Assembly (NCBI RefSeq): GCF_014863545.1 | Contig: NZ_CP062260.1 | Coordinates: 3,596,001 to 3,660,000, forward strand | Direction of reading: 5' to 3' | Source of the DNA: Paenibacillus sp. JNUCC32 | GTDB lineage: Bacteria; Bacillota; Bacilli; Paenibacillales; Paenibacillaceae | DNA: 64,000 nucleotides | In this document: piece by piece, positions 8,434 to 17,880 of the stretch | How the letters are laid out: every line of letters begins with the position of its first letter | Numbering within the stretch: position 1 is the first letter of the stretch | Notes under the pieces: model-generated | Databases searched by the model: none | Told to the model about the DNA's origin: nothing | The model's input: only the letters and a program-made list of their open reading frames with translations | Program-made: the position numbers and the translations under genes

Positions 8434-8463
8434 ATTATAAAGAATACATTTCTACTTATTCAA
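8434..8463 (-). promoter_or_regulatory. Candidate sigma-A promoter of ftsAZ
   Basis: On the minus strand TTGAAT (8463-8458), 18-base spacer, TATAAT (8439-8434). It sits 37 bases upstream of the ftsA TTG start in an AT-rich stretch. Confidence 0.55.
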
Positions 8464-8484
8464 CACTCGCGGGTCTTTCCCTCT
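8456..8484 (-). promoter_or_regulatory. Candidate sigma-H promoter of ftsAZ
   Basis: On the minus strand AGAGGGAAA, 11 bases, GTTGAATAA. This matches the sigma-H consensus RNAGGAWWW-N11/12-RNNGAATWW with one mismatch and correct spacing. It overlaps the -35 element of the sigma-A candidate. B. subtilis ftsAZ also has a sigma-H promoter that raises FtsA and FtsZ at the onset of sporulation. Confidence 0.5.
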
Positions 8485-8612
8485 TTTTTCAACATTTTTT
8501 TTACTGCCAACATTTGCTATAACAGGCCGTAAAAGTCATTCAAAAAAGAAGAGCCGAAACAAGTTGTCAATACTTTCAATTGTACCATTTATTCCTATGC
8601 CTGAGTAGGGGT

Positions 8613-9383
8613 TTATTGCCCTTCCTCGGCGTCTTCTCCAACTTCTTCTTCAAACGGCACGTAAGAATCGGCTTCCAGCATCGTAATCACGCCCGGCCGC
8701 TCTATTTCGGTAACCTGATTCAAGTACTCTACCTTGTCACGGAGCAAGGAAACCGAAGTAATGACCTCGAATTTGGAACGCGTATACATCTTGATCCGAT
8801 CTGGAAAAGATAACGTTGGCGATGGCATAATCTCCGAAATGTCCGAAGTCAGGCTGCCCGGAATCTCGGCAAGTACTTTGCTGAGCTTGGCCTTGTTGGG
8901 GTCGTTTGCATCCCAATTGGTCAGAATCGGCTTCTCCACGGCAATGCCGCTTGCCGTGACGGGAACCGAGGTACCGCTCGACAGAATCGCTTGGAGCTCG
9001 CCGCTGTCGGACAGCTCATAGGCAACCGTAGGATGTTCCGTCACCACAATACTGACTTCGCCGGGAAAGCTCTTGACCACTTCGGCCGTCTTAATCGTGC
9101 CCAGCTTCATCAGGCGCTCCTGCACGAGTGCGGGGTCGACGCCAAAGTACTGGTCTCCGATGTGGAGTCCGCTTTGCTTGGTAAGCTGCTCATTTGTATT
9201 AAACGTATTACCTGTAAAATGAATCTCGGTAACTTGGCTGACCGACGACCGGAAAAACAGGATCGTCAGCAGAGCTGCAAACAGCAGCAAAAGAATCCAT
9301 ATGATTTTTTTGGCCGTTTTCGGTTTGGGCTTGTCCTGCTTCAGGACAGGCATATGTGTCTTGGACATATCCACTCTCTCCAT
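8613..9383 (-). CDS. ftsQ: Cell division protein FtsQ/DivIB
   Basis: 256 residues. DivIB/FtsQ is a bitopic divisome protein that, with FtsL and DivIC, regulates septal peptidoglycan synthesis. It has a basic cytoplasmic tail (residues 1-26), one transmembrane helix (about 27-46), a POTRA domain beginning VTEIHFTGNTFNTNEQL, and the beta domain with FPDRIKMYTRSKFEVITS. The C-terminus is acidic. Two starts are plausible: ATG at 9383, or ATG five codons later (9368) with GGAG upstream; the longer is given. It follows murA by 43 bases. The ylxW, ylxX and sbp genes found after divIB in B. subtilis are absent. Confidence 0.93.
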   Translation of the reverse strand: MERVDMSKTHMPVLKQDKPKPKTAKKIIWILLLLFAALLTILFFRSSVSQVTEIHFTGNTFNTNEQLTKQSGLHIGDQYFGVDPALVQERLMKLGTIKTAEVVKSFPGEVSIVVTEHPTVAYELSDSGELQAILSSGTSVPVTASGIAVEKPILTNWDANDPNKAKLSKVLAEIPGSLTSDISEIMPSPTLSFPDRIKMYTRSKFEVITSVSLLRDKVEYLNQVTEIERPGVITMLEADSYVPFEEEVGEDAEEGQ

Positions 9384-9426
9384 AAAGACCTGTTATCCCC
9401 TCCTCCTGGAGGGGATGCTCAGGACC

Positions 9427-10710
9427 TCAATTGGCTAAATCAAGCGGCTTTGGCACCGGGGACTGACGATAGATCCGTGCGCCTAAACCTTGGAACATGT
9501 TTTCAATACGATCATAACCGCGATCAATATGGTGAACTTGTTCCACCACGGTCGTTCCCTGCGCGGCCAAACCGGCAATGACGAGCGCCGCTCCAGCCCG
9601 AAGATCGGTTGCTTCCACGGTGGCTCCGTAAATTCTCTGAACGCCGCGTATGAACGCATAGTTCAGATCCGTGGAAATGTCCGCCCCCATGCGGGAGAGT
9701 TCCTCCACATGCTTGAACCGTCCTTCGAATACCGTCTCTTTCATCACGCTAAACCCGTCCGCCAAGGACAGCAAGACCATGACCTGGGATTGCAAATCAG
9801 TCGGGAAAGAAGGATACGGCGAAGTCACGATTCGTTCCACAGCTTTAGGACGGCTCATGCAGCTTATATTTATTATATCATTGCATATACTGGTTTGAAC
9901 ACCGGCGCGCTTCAGCACATGTATAAGGGAAGTTAAATGGGACGGATTGGTCTTTGTAAGCGTTACGCTGCCGCGGGTGACCGCTGCTGCGATCATGACA
10001 GTTCCGGCTACGATCCGGTCCGGAATGATCTCATACTCGCAAGGCTCCAGGCGCTCCACGCCATGGATCGTTATGGTATCCGTTCCTGCCCCGATAATGT
10101 TCGCTCCCATTTTATTCAGGAAATGCTGAAGGTCCTGAATTTCAGGCTCTCTCGCGGCATTGGTGAGCACCGTCGTGCCGAGCGCCGTTGCAGCTGCCAT
10201 CATGATATTCTCCGTCGCCCCCACGCTGGCAAAATCCAGATGAATATCGGTTCCGATCAAACGGCTGGCCCTGCAATGGATCTTATCGTTGCTCTCCTCG
10301 ATTTCCGCACCAAGCGCCTGCAATCCTTTAAGATGGAGGTCGATCTTGCGTTCTCCGATCGCGCAGCCTCCGGGCTGGTAGATCGTCACTTCGCCAAAAC
10401 GGGCCAGCAGAGGTCCCATCAAAAAGATGGAGGATCGCATCTGCTTCATTAAATCTTCCGGGACATGAAACGAATTGGCCGACGAGGTATCCACGGTCAC
10501 CGTCTCCAGCTCATGCTTGCATTTGGAGCCGAGACGGCCGAGAATGCTGAGCATCACTTCAATATCCAGCAGATGCGGGACATTGCTTAATCTTACAGTC
10601 CCTTCTGCAAGAAGACTTGCTGCTAGAATAGGTAAAGCTGCATTTTTTGCTCCATGGATACGTATGGTTCCTGATAGGGGCCTTCCGCCCTCAATCACCA
10701 ATTTGTCCAA
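9427..10710 (-). CDS. murA: UDP-N-acetylglucosamine 1-carboxyvinyltransferase MurA
   Basis: 427 residues. MurA transfers enolpyruvate from phosphoenolpyruvate to UDP-GlcNAc, the first committed step of peptidoglycan synthesis. The fosfomycin-target cysteine is present in PGGCAIGERKID (Cys116). Also visible are the N-terminal HGAKNAALPILAASLL and the C-terminal DLRAGAALVIAGLAA with the catalytic Asp/Arg region. Start is TTG with GGAGGTGA upstream. Two murA paralogues are common in Firmicutes; this copy lies between murB and ftsQ inside the dcw cluster, unlike B. subtilis, where murAA is elsewhere. Confidence 0.97.
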   Translation of the reverse strand: MDKLVIEGGRPLSGTIRIHGAKNAALPILAASLLAEGTVRLSNVPHLLDIEVMLSILGRLGSKCKHELETVTVDTSSANSFHVPEDLMKQMRSSIFLMGPLLARFGEVTIYQPGGCAIGERKIDLHLKGLQALGAEIEESNDKIHCRASRLIGTDIHLDFASVGATENIMMAAATALGTTVLTNAAREPEIQDLQHFLNKMGANIIGAGTDTITIHGVERLEPCEYEIIPDRIVAGTVMIAAAVTRGSVTLTKTNPSHLTSLIHVLKRAGVQTSICNDIINISCMSRPKAVERIVTSPYPSFPTDLQSQVMVLLSLADGFSVMKETVFEGRFKHVEELSRMGADISTDLNYAFIRGVQRIYGATVEATDLRAGAALVIAGLAAQGTTVVEQVHHIDRGYDRIENMFQGLGARIYRQSPVPKPLDLAN

Positions 10711-10726
10711 TGTATCACCTCCGAGT

Positions 10727-11632
10727 TTACCGCTCGCCCAGAACGTACACCTCAGGAACCATTTGAATTCCGTTCTTCTCCGATATGGTTTCCTTGATGC
10801 GTTCCATCAAAGCGAGCACGTCCTCTGCTGTCGCTTGACCGGTGTTCTCGATGAAATTGGCATGCTGTAAAGAAACTTCCGCGCCTCCGATCCGCAGGCC
10901 CTTGAGACCGGCAGCCTCGATCAACCTCGCCGCATGGTCGCCGGGCGGGTTTCGAAATACGCTGCCTGCCGTTGCGGATTGGAGTGGCTGCGTACGCCGG
11001 CGACGGTCCTTATAGGAGGCCATAACGGCTGTAATCTCCTTGCGGTCTCCTTGACGGAGCTCAAATACCGCTTCAGTCACAATCCCTTTTCGTTCATGCA
11101 GAATGGAGTGTCGGTAATCAAACACCATATCTTTCGCAGCATACGTAACCAATTCCCCTGTTTCCAGTACAATGTCAGCGGACTTGAATATGCGTGACAC
11201 ATCAGACCCATGGGCACCCGCATTCATGTAGACGGCCCCTCCGACCGATCCAGGAATGCCTCCGGCAAATTCGAGCCCGGATAATCCTTGTTTTCCGGCC
11301 AGAACACTAAGTTTGACAAAAGACAGACTGCCGCCTGCAGTTACCGTCTCTCCGTCAAAACGAAGCTCCTCAAAACCCTGGCCCAGCTTGATGACCGCTC
11401 CCCGAATTCCTTTATCGGCAACCAGCATGTTTGAACCGCGGCCCAGCTGTGTCCAAGGTATGTGATGGGCATGGAGAAGAGTGACCAGTTCCTTGAGCTG
11501 TTCCTTGTTCTCAGGAACAATCAGGCAATCGGCTGGTCCGCCTATTTTCCATGTCGTATATTTTGCCAGCGGTTCATTCCATAACACTGCTCCGACATTG
11601 GCCTCTGATAGTAGCGATTTCCACTGCTGCAT
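10727..11632 (-). CDS. murB: UDP-N-acetylmuramate dehydrogenase MurB
   Basis: 301 residues. MurB is an FAD enzyme that reduces enolpyruvyl-UDP-GlcNAc to UDP-MurNAc. FAD-binding blocks TTWKIGGPADCLIVP, LGRGSNMLVAD, GLEFAGGIPGSVGGAVYMNAG and the catalytic AGSVFRNPPGDHAARLIEAAGLKG region are all visible. This is the type IIa form typical of Bacilli. The ATG at 11632 follows GGGAGG by ten bases; the open frame extends eleven codons upstream but has no better site. The gene is 16 bases before murA. Confidence 0.96.
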   Translation of the reverse strand: MQQWKSLLSEANVGAVLWNEPLAKYTTWKIGGPADCLIVPENKEQLKELVTLLHAHHIPWTQLGRGSNMLVADKGIRGAVIKLGQGFEELRFDGETVTAGGSLSFVKLSVLAGKQGLSGLEFAGGIPGSVGGAVYMNAGAHGSDVSRIFKSADIVLETGELVTYAAKDMVFDYRHSILHERKGIVTEAVFELRQGDRKEITAVMASYKDRRRRTQPLQSATAGSVFRNPPGDHAARLIEAAGLKGLRIGGAEVSLQHANFIENTGQATAEDVLALMERIKETISEKNGIQMVPEVYVLGER

Positions 11633-11789
11633 TTTAAATAAACCTCCCTTGACTTTCAAAACCAAAAGGCCATTCCTTCAACTGGATGAAGAGATGGCCG
11701 CTGTCAGTAATGCCGGCCTCATGGGTGTGTCACGATTATAGAGTATCTTATGTCAGGCTCCATAGGTGTGTGACAATCGCCCAGCCGTT

Positions 11790-12899
11790 TTAGCGTTTGC
11801 CGGTTAACCGGCGGATTTCTTGGGTTATGACGGCCGCCGAGTCCGGTTTGCCGAGCTCTTTCGAAGCCGCAGACATCAACTCTCTTGCAGAGCGGTTGGT
11901 CATGATCTCCTCAAGCTTTCGGAACAGCGATTCAGCCGTCAAGTCCTTTTCCAAAATCATGCTGGATGCCCCCGCTTCCTCCAATTGCCTCGCATTCGCC
12001 TCCTGGTGGTTATTGGTGACGTTAGGTGATGGTATAAGGACGGATGGGATGCCAAGCGATGTAATTTCCGCCAGGAATGAGGCTCCCGCACGGTTTACGA
12101 TCAGCGAAGTAGCCGCAAGCACTTCCGGCATATTATGAATATAGGGCAAAATATGAAGATGATTCGGCATGGTGCCGAGCTGGGACCGAATGGATTCCCG
12201 CGTATTCTCGAAATACGTTTCGCCCGTAACAAATACAAAATGGACGTTCGGCAGCTTGTGAATGAACGGCGCCATCCCGATCATCGCGTTATTGATCGCC
12301 TTGGCTCCCCGGCTTCCGCCGACGATCAGAACGACCTGGCTGTCCACCGGAATGCCGAGCGTAGCAAATCCACGTTCACGATTGGCGGATAAAACCGTTG
12401 TCGCACGTGGATTTCCTGTATATACCGTTCTTTTGGCTTTAGGAAAAGAAGACTCCGTTCCTTCAAAACTGACCGCAACCGTATCCGCATATCGGCTGAG
12501 GAATTGGTTGGTCAGGCCCGGAATCGCGTTCTGCTCATGAATCATGGTCGGTATTCCCAGCTTGGCGGCGGCGTAAACGACAGGGCCGCACACATATCCG
12601 CCCGTCCCGATCACGACATCGGGCTTAAACTCCTTCAGAAGGGCCTTCGATCGCTTCACGCCTTTGAAAAAACGCATGATCGTTTTCACGTTGTCCATCG
12701 ACAGCTTGCGCCGGAACCCCGTGATATCGATGCTCTCGAACGGCAGCTTCTCTTGGGGCACCAGCTTGCTTTCGAGGCCTCGCTCGCCTCCGATATATAA
12801 AAACTCCGTCTTCGGATCTTCCTTCTCACATTGTCTTGCTATGGCAACGGCGGGGTAAATATGCCCCCCCGTTCCGCCGCCGGTCAAAACGACACGCAT
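11790..12899 (-). CDS. murG: UDP-N-acetylglucosamine--N-acetylmuramyl-(pentapeptide) pyrophosphoryl-undecaprenol N-acetylglucosamine transferase MurG
   Basis: 369 residues. MurG adds GlcNAc to lipid I on the inner face of the membrane to make lipid II. The N-terminal MRVVLTGGGTGGHIYPAVA glycine loop, the GGSRGAKAINNA nucleotide-sugar loop and the C-terminal INRAGASFLAEIT-type donor site (VNRAGASFLAEIT here) are intact. The start is fixed by this conserved N-terminus and GAGGTGA five bases upstream; the 79 codons further upstream in frame are only the reverse reading of spoVE. It follows spoVE by five bases. Confidence 0.97.
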   Translation of the reverse strand: MRVVLTGGGTGGHIYPAVAIARQCEKEDPKTEFLYIGGERGLESKLVPQEKLPFESIDITGFRRKLSMDNVKTIMRFFKGVKRSKALLKEFKPDVVIGTGGYVCGPVVYAAAKLGIPTMIHEQNAIPGLTNQFLSRYADTVAVSFEGTESSFPKAKRTVYTGNPRATTVLSANRERGFATLGIPVDSQVVLIVGGSRGAKAINNAMIGMAPFIHKLPNVHFVFVTGETYFENTRESIRSQLGTMPNHLHILPYIHNMPEVLAATSLIVNRAGASFLAEITSLGIPSVLIPSPNVTNNHQEANARQLEEAGASSMILEKDLTAESLFRKLEEIMTNRSARELMSAASKELGKPDSAAVITQEIRRLTGKR

Positions 12900-12904
12900 A
12901 CCCT

Positions 12905-14002
12905 TCACCTCGCATAACGGGAAATATTTAATAGAATGCCGAGCGCCGTCAGCATCAGCGTCAGCGAGCTGCCTCCGTAACTGATGAGCGGCAGCGTAAT
13001 CCCTGTCACCGGCATCAAACCGATAACGACGCCGATATTGATGACGACCTGGATGGCGACCATGCCTACGATCCCTACGGCCAGCAGACTGCCAAAGCCG
13101 TCGGTGACCGTCATGGCCACCCTCATGCCCCGCCACACCAAGGCGGCGAACAAGAGCAGTACAATCAAGCCGCCGATGAACCCCAGCTCTTCGGCCAGGA
13201 TCGAAAAAATAAAATCAGTCTGCGGTTCGGGCACATAAGCGTACTTCTGACGGCTCATGCCTAGTCCGAGTCCGCCGAGTCCGCCCGGCCCTATCGCATA
13301 GAGGGATTGGATGATCTGGTAGCCTGCGCCGAGCGGATCGGACCATGGATCGAGAAAGCCGGTTATCCGCTTCAGCCGGTAGGGCGCTGTCAGAATCAAG
13401 CCTATGAATCCGGCTATCCCGCCTAAAGCGAGAAAGCCCAGATGCTTCATCCGTGCTCCTGCCGTAAATACGATCATCATCGCAGCACCCAGCATAACGG
13501 CCCCCGTACCCAAATCAGGCTGGAGCATGATCAGCCCGAATGCCAGTCCGATCAAACCTAGCGGCGGCATCAGCCCCCTGGTAAATGATGTAATATCATA
13601 GTCTTGCTTGCTAAGCCAGCGCGATAGAAACAGAATCATGCCCAGCTTCATGAACTCGGAGGGCTGAATGCCGAACGAGCTGATGCCGAGCCAGCTTCTG
13701 GCTCCGCCGCGAACAACGCCGATGCCTGGAATTAGTACGATAATCAGCAAAAAAAAGCAGACCAGCAGCGCAATCTTGCTGTATTTCTTCCAAACCCGAA
13801 AATCGATCCTCGATGTGAAGTACATGGCAGCAAGCCCCAGACAAGCAAAAAACAGCTGACGCTTCACAAAATAAAACTTATCGCCATAGTCATGAAAAGC
13901 GAGGACGGAGCCTGCACTGTATACCATGACGATTCCGATGGCCAGCAGGGCCAAAATACAGATAAGCAGCCACAGATCGGGCGCCTGGCGGTTCTTGTTC
14001 AT
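12905..14002 (-). CDS. spoVE: SEDS-family peptidoglycan glycosyltransferase SpoVE/FtsW
   Basis: 365 residues with about ten transmembrane helices. SEDS proteins polymerise lipid II with a partner class B penicillin-binding protein. Conserved features: the RRSWLGISSFGIQPSEFMKL-like stretch (here ARSWLGISSFGIQPSEF), QPDLGTGAVML, the large extracellular loop with GYQIIQSLYAIGPGGLGGLG, FIFSILAEELGF and the C-terminal TGITLPLISYGGSSL. Position between murD and murG next to spoVD/pbpB is that of B. subtilis spoVE (spore cortex); a divisome role as FtsW is equally possible, because the two are hard to separate by sequence. Confidence 0.9.
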   Translation of the reverse strand: MNKNRQAPDLWLLICILALLAIGIVMVYSAGSVLAFHDYGDKFYFVKRQLFFACLGLAAMYFTSRIDFRVWKKYSKIALLVCFFLLIIVLIPGIGVVRGGARSWLGISSFGIQPSEFMKLGMILFLSRWLSKQDYDITSFTRGLMPPLGLIGLAFGLIMLQPDLGTGAVMLGAAMMIVFTAGARMKHLGFLALGGIAGFIGLILTAPYRLKRITGFLDPWSDPLGAGYQIIQSLYAIGPGGLGGLGLGMSRQKYAYVPEPQTDFIFSILAEELGFIGGLIVLLLFAALVWRGMRVAMTVTDGFGSLLAVGIVGMVAIQVVINIGVVIGLMPVTGITLPLISYGGSSLTLMLTALGILLNISRYAR

Positions 14003-14051
14003 GGAAAGGCCACCTCGTACATCCTTAGTAGGGGCTTTTCCACCCCCCTAC

Positions 14052-15485
14052 TTAAAGGTTATGCACCGCCTCTTTAAAAATGCGTCCTCGCGTCTCATAG
14101 GAAGGAAACATGTCCCAGCTCGCGCACGCGGGGGACAGGAGAACGATGTCTCCGCTCTCCGCCAGCCCGGCAGCCTTCCGGACAGCCGAGGTCAATGTCG
14201 AAGCGGCGTCCTCCCCATTATCGACGAGGATGATGTCCTTTAATCCGGCCTTGGCGGCAGCGTTCGCGATTTTCTCCCTGGTTTCGCCAAGAAGCACGAC
14301 CGCTTTCACCCGCCCTTGCATGGATGGAATCAGCTCCTCGTAATCCGATCCCCGGTCAAGCCCCCCCGCGATCAAAACGACAGGTTCCTTGAACGAGGTC
14401 AAAGCCATGTGCGTCGCCTTGGAGTTGGTTGCCTTGGAATTGTTGTAATAGGATACGCCTTGAAGCTCCGCCACAAATTCCAGGCGGTGCTCAACGCCGC
14501 GGAAGCTGGACAAAGCTTCCTCCAGCTTATCGGGGGCAACGCCCGCCGCTATGGCGATGGCACAGGCCGCCATTGCGTTCCCCACATTGAATCTTCCCGG
14601 CAGTCCGATGTTCTCCACACGGATGATCTCATGGGTAAACCCTTCGCCGTCTGTATAAATGATTCTGCGCCCCTGATCGTCGTCGTCCGAATCCTGGGCA
14701 CCGGGAGCATATGGCGGCGTGATGTGAACCCCTTCACGAAGGCTCTCGCTCATCGAAAAAGGCACGATGTGCGCCTTGATATACGGGACAAGGTTTCTGC
14801 ACACGGGATCATCCCAATTGAGCACAGCGGTATCCTCCGAAGTCTGGTTGGCAAACAGCTTGGCTTTGGATGCCACATAATCATCCATTCCGCCATGGTA
14901 ATCCAGATGCGTTTCCGTCACGTTGAGGAGACAGGCAATGCGCGGCCGGAACGCCTCCGTTCCTTTTAGCTGAAAACTGCTCAGCTCCACGACCATCCAG
15001 TCATGTTCGGTGGCTGTCGCTGCAGCCTCGGATAGGGGCGTGCCGATATTGCCGGCAACGATCGGAGAAAGGCCGGCGTTTTCCAGCAGCTGGCCCACCC
15101 AAGTCGTCGTGGTTGTTTTGCCGTTCGAGCCCGTGATGCCGATTATGGGAGCTTCACAGAGGTGATAGGCGATTTCGACTTCGGTCACGATCGGAATTTC
15201 AAGCTCGATCGCCTTTTGGACAGGAGGAACCGAATACGGAATTCCCGGGTTTTTGACAAGGAGCGCCACGCCGGGATGAATGAGGTCATCGGGATGCCCG
15301 CCGCAAATAACAGAAATACCCAAAGCCTCGAGCTCCGAGGCTTCAGGACACTGTTCTCTTTCCTTTCGATCATTCACGATGACGGAGGCGCCGGCTTGAT
15401 GCAGCACCTTGGCCACCTGCACTCCGCTTTTGGCAAGACCCAACACGACGATATGCTTATCCCGATAAACATCTAGCTGCTTCAT
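14052..15485 (-). CDS. murD: UDP-N-acetylmuramoylalanine--D-glutamate ligase MurD
   Basis: 477 residues, slightly longer than the usual 450. MurD adds D-Glu to UDP-MurNAc-L-Ala in the cytoplasm. The ATP loop [18 protein letters not shown], the central NVTETHLDYHGGMDDYVASK and the C-terminal AGGLDRGSDY motif are present. The extra length comes partly from an acidic surface insertion with DSDDDD around residue 265. It lies between mraY and spoVE. The N-terminal VLGLAKSGVQVAKVL segment is the Rossmann-like UDP domain. Confidence 0.96.
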   Translation of the reverse strand: MKQLDVYRDKHIVVLGLAKSGVQVAKVLHQAGASVIVNDRKEREQCPEASELEALGISVICGGHPDDLIHPGVALLVKNPGIPYSVPPVQKAIELEIPIVTEVEIAYHLCEAPIIGITGSNGKTTTTTWVGQLLENAGLSPIVAGNIGTPLSEAAATATEHDWMVVELSSFQLKGTEAFRPRIACLLNVTETHLDYHGGMDDYVASKAKLFANQTSEDTAVLNWDDPVCRNLVPYIKAHIVPFSMSESLREGVHITPPYAPGAQDSDDDDQGRRIIYTDGEGFTHEIIRVENIGLPGRFNVGNAMAACAIAIAAGVAPDKLEEALSSFRGVEHRLEFVAELQGVSYYNNSKATNSKATHMALTSFKEPVVLIAGGLDRGSDYEELIPSMQGRVKAVVLLGETREKIANAAAKAGLKDIILVDNGEDAASTLTSAVRKAAGLAESGDIVLLSPACASWDMFPSYETRGRIFKEAVHNL

Positions 15486-15488
15486 ATG

Positions 15489-16454
15489 TTACAACCCCTT
15501 GTTGATATAGAGTCCGAGTCCCGCAAGTACCAGTCCCACGGCCCAAAATGTAAAAACAACGCGCCACTCCGACCACCCGGACAATTCGTAATGGTGGTGG
15601 ATCGGGCTCATTTTGAATATTCGTTTGCCCCGGGTTTTGAAGGAGATCACCTGAAGCACAACAGATAGCATCTCGATGACGAAGACCCCTCCAATGATCA
15701 GGAACAGCAGCTCGCTCTTGGTTACGATGGCAATGGCGCCGATGGCACCGCCGATGCCTAAAGAACCCGTATCACCCATGAACACCTTCGCGGGATGAGC
15801 GTTAAATACCAGAAAACCGAGCACCGCGCCGATCATGGCAGCCGCGCAGAACGCCGCCGCGAACGAGGTGGACTGGATCGCGACGATGGCATAGGCGCCA
15901 AAGGCAATCGCGCTGACGCCGGACAGCAGGCCGTCCAATCCGTCGGTGAAATTGACCGCGTTGCTGATTGCAAGCATCATGACCACGATGAACGGATAAT
16001 AGAACCATGGGCCCCAATCAAAGGACCAATCCATGCCCGGTACGCTGATTGCCGTGCTGTGGCCGTTGGAAATCAACAGCCAGCACATAATACCGGAAAA
16101 CAGAAGCTGTCCAAACAGCTTCTGCCGGGCCGTAAGTCCTAATGATCTGCGAAACACGATCTTGATGTAATCGTCAAGAAAGCCGATCAAACCGAAACCG
16201 AGCGTGGCTACGATCAGCACGTAGAAATCGGTATCGACAGGCGAAAATTTAATATAAGTCAGCGTAAAAGCTAAAAGAATGACGACGCCGCCCATCGTTG
16301 GCGTCCCGGCTTTTTTCAAGTGGCTCTGCGGACCGTCGTTCCTGACCTGCTGGCCGAACTTCATACGCCGCAGCAGCGGAATGAGCAGCGGAGCCGATAT
16401 CACCGCAAGCACAAACGCTACACCGATTGTCAATAACAGCAATTGAAAGTCCAT
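15489..16454 (-). CDS. mraY: Phospho-N-acetylmuramoyl-pentapeptide-transferase MraY
   Basis: 321 residues with about ten transmembrane helices. MraY makes lipid I from UDP-MurNAc-pentapeptide and undecaprenyl phosphate. The cytoplasmic catalytic motifs are intact: [21 protein letters not shown] (the aspartate pair), [35 protein letters not shown] and the [12 protein letters not shown] histidine cluster. Start ATG. It lies four bases after murF and three before murD, so the three are tightly coupled. Confidence 0.98.
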   Translation of the reverse strand: MDFQLLLLTIGVAFVLAVISAPLLIPLLRRMKFGQQVRNDGPQSHLKKAGTPTMGGVVILLAFTLTYIKFSPVDTDFYVLIVATLGFGLIGFLDDYIKIVFRRSLGLTARQKLFGQLLFSGIMCWLLISNGHSTAISVPGMDWSFDWGPWFYYPFIVVMMLAISNAVNFTDGLDGLLSGVSAIAFGAYAIVAIQSTSFAAAFCAAAMIGAVLGFLVFNAHPAKVFMGDTGSLGIGGAIGAIAIVTKSELLFLIIGGVFVIEMLSVVLQVISFKTRGKRIFKMSPIHHHYELSGWSEWRVVFTFWAVGLVLAGLGLYINKGL

Positions 16455-16458
16455 CAGC

Positions 16459-17880
16459 TCACCCCCTCACTCCGTTGTTGCTGCCCGGCAGTGCCTTCAA
16501 GGCATCAACCACGTGCTCCAGCCTCATGCCGCGCGAGGCTTTCACCAATACGATATCCTTCTCCGTAACCTGCTCCAGCAGGGCTTCGATCAGCTTTTCT
16601 TTATCCGTAAAAGAAAGCACGGCCCCTTCCGGGAAGCGGGCTTTCGCTTTATTCGCCGTATGAAGAGACAACGGACCGTAGGTGAATACCAGATCCGCAT
16701 TGTCCGGAGATAAATACTCTCCGATTTCGGCATGGAATGACTCTTCCCGCTGACCAAGTTCCAGCATGTCCCCGAGCACGGCGATCCGGCGGCGGTAACC
16801 CTTCATATCGCCAAGCACGTCTACAGCCGCCTTCACCGCCGTCGGGCTGGAATTGTAGGCATCGTTCAGCACGGTTACCCCGAACGCGGTCTCTACGGCT
16901 TCGATCCGCATGCTCGACAGCTTCAGACGGGCGAACCCGCTGCGAATGGCTTCATCGCCGATGCCCAGATGGGTCGCCACGGCCATGGCTGCCAGGGCGT
17001 TTACCACATTGTGGCGGCCGAGGAGCGGCAGGCTGAAGCCTTCGCCTGCATGCCGGCTCGAAGTAAAAATGATTCCTCTGGCATGGAACATAAGTCCCGT
17101 CGGATAATCGTCATTGGTATCTTGATTTCCGAACGTAAACGTACGCAGCCCCTCCGGCTTCACCGTTGCCTCTTCAGCAAGCACCTGACGGATCAGCGGT
17201 TCGTCCCCATGATAGATCAGCAAACCGCCGGGCTTCATGCCGCTGATAATTTCAAGCTTGGCCCGTGCGATTTCTTCCCGGGAACCGAGCTGCAGCAAAT
17301 GCGCTTCCCCGACATTGGTGATCACGGTTAAATCCGGACGGGCTATATTCGAGAGCAGCTCGATCTCATGTCGTCCGCTCATACCCATCTCAAGCACGAT
17401 AATGTCGGTGCCTTCCTTCATTGCCAGTACGGTTAACGGAAGCCCGATATGATTATTATAATTGCCTTGCGTTTTGTGAACGTTATACGTGGTTTCAAGC
17501 AGTGCCGACACCATGTCCTTCACGGTGGTTTTGCCGTTGCTGCCGGTTATGCCCACCACCTTGGCTCTGCTCTCGGACAAATAGGCCGCCGCAAGCGACT
17601 GGAGCGCCTTTAATGTATCCTCCACGAAAATGAGCGGAAGGTCGGCGGGAACCGGCTGATGATCCCTCTGCCAGAATGCCGCGCCGGCTCCGCCGGCGAG
17701 CACGCTCTCCACGAATTCATGCCCGTCAAACTTCTCGCCGACAATCGGAACAAACAGGTTGCCCGGCTGTATGGTTCGGGAGTCGGTACCGACTCCTTGA
17801 ATGATGATGTTGTCATCTTGGTTACGTGAGAGCGTTCCGCCGCACATGTCGGCGATGCTCTTTAATGATTTATGGATCAC
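16459..17880 (-). CDS. murF: UDP-N-acetylmuramoyl-tripeptide--D-alanyl-D-alanine ligase MurF
   Basis: 473 residues. MurF attaches D-Ala-D-Ala to the UDP-MurNAc tripeptide, completing the cytoplasmic precursor. The ATP loop [19 protein letters not shown], the [19 protein letters not shown] block and [19 protein letters not shown] are characteristic. Start is GTG, whose first base is the last base of the murE stop codon, so the two genes overlap by one base and are translationally coupled. Confidence 0.96.
   Translation of the reverse strand: MIHKSLKSIADMCGGTLSRNQDDNIIIQGVGTDSRTIQPGNLFVPIVGEKFDGHEFVESVLAGGAGAAFWQRDHQPVPADLPLIFVEDTLKALQSLAAAYLSESRAKVVGITGSNGKTTVKDMVSALLETTYNVHKTQGNYNNHIGLPLTVLAMKEGTDIIVLEMGMSGRHEIELLSNIARPDLTVITNVGEAHLLQLGSREEIARAKLEIISGMKPGGLLIYHGDEPLIRQVLAEEATVKPEGLRTFTFGNQDTNDDYPTGLMFHARGIIFTSSRHAGEGFSLPLLGRHNVVNALAAMAVATHLGIGDEAIRSGFARLKLSSMRIEAVETAFGVTVLNDAYNSSPTAVKAAVDVLGDMKGYRRRIAVLGDMLELGQREESFHAEIGEYLSPDNADLVFTYGPLSLHTANKAKARFPEGAVLSFTDKEKLIEALLEQVTEKDIVLVKASRGMRLEHVVDALKALPGSNNGVRG

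Noticed and set aside
12900..13136. 79-codon N-terminal extension of murG
   Set aside because: The extension is Arg/His/Asp-rich, overlaps spoVE in another frame, and the conserved MurG start with its ribosome-binding site lies downstream.
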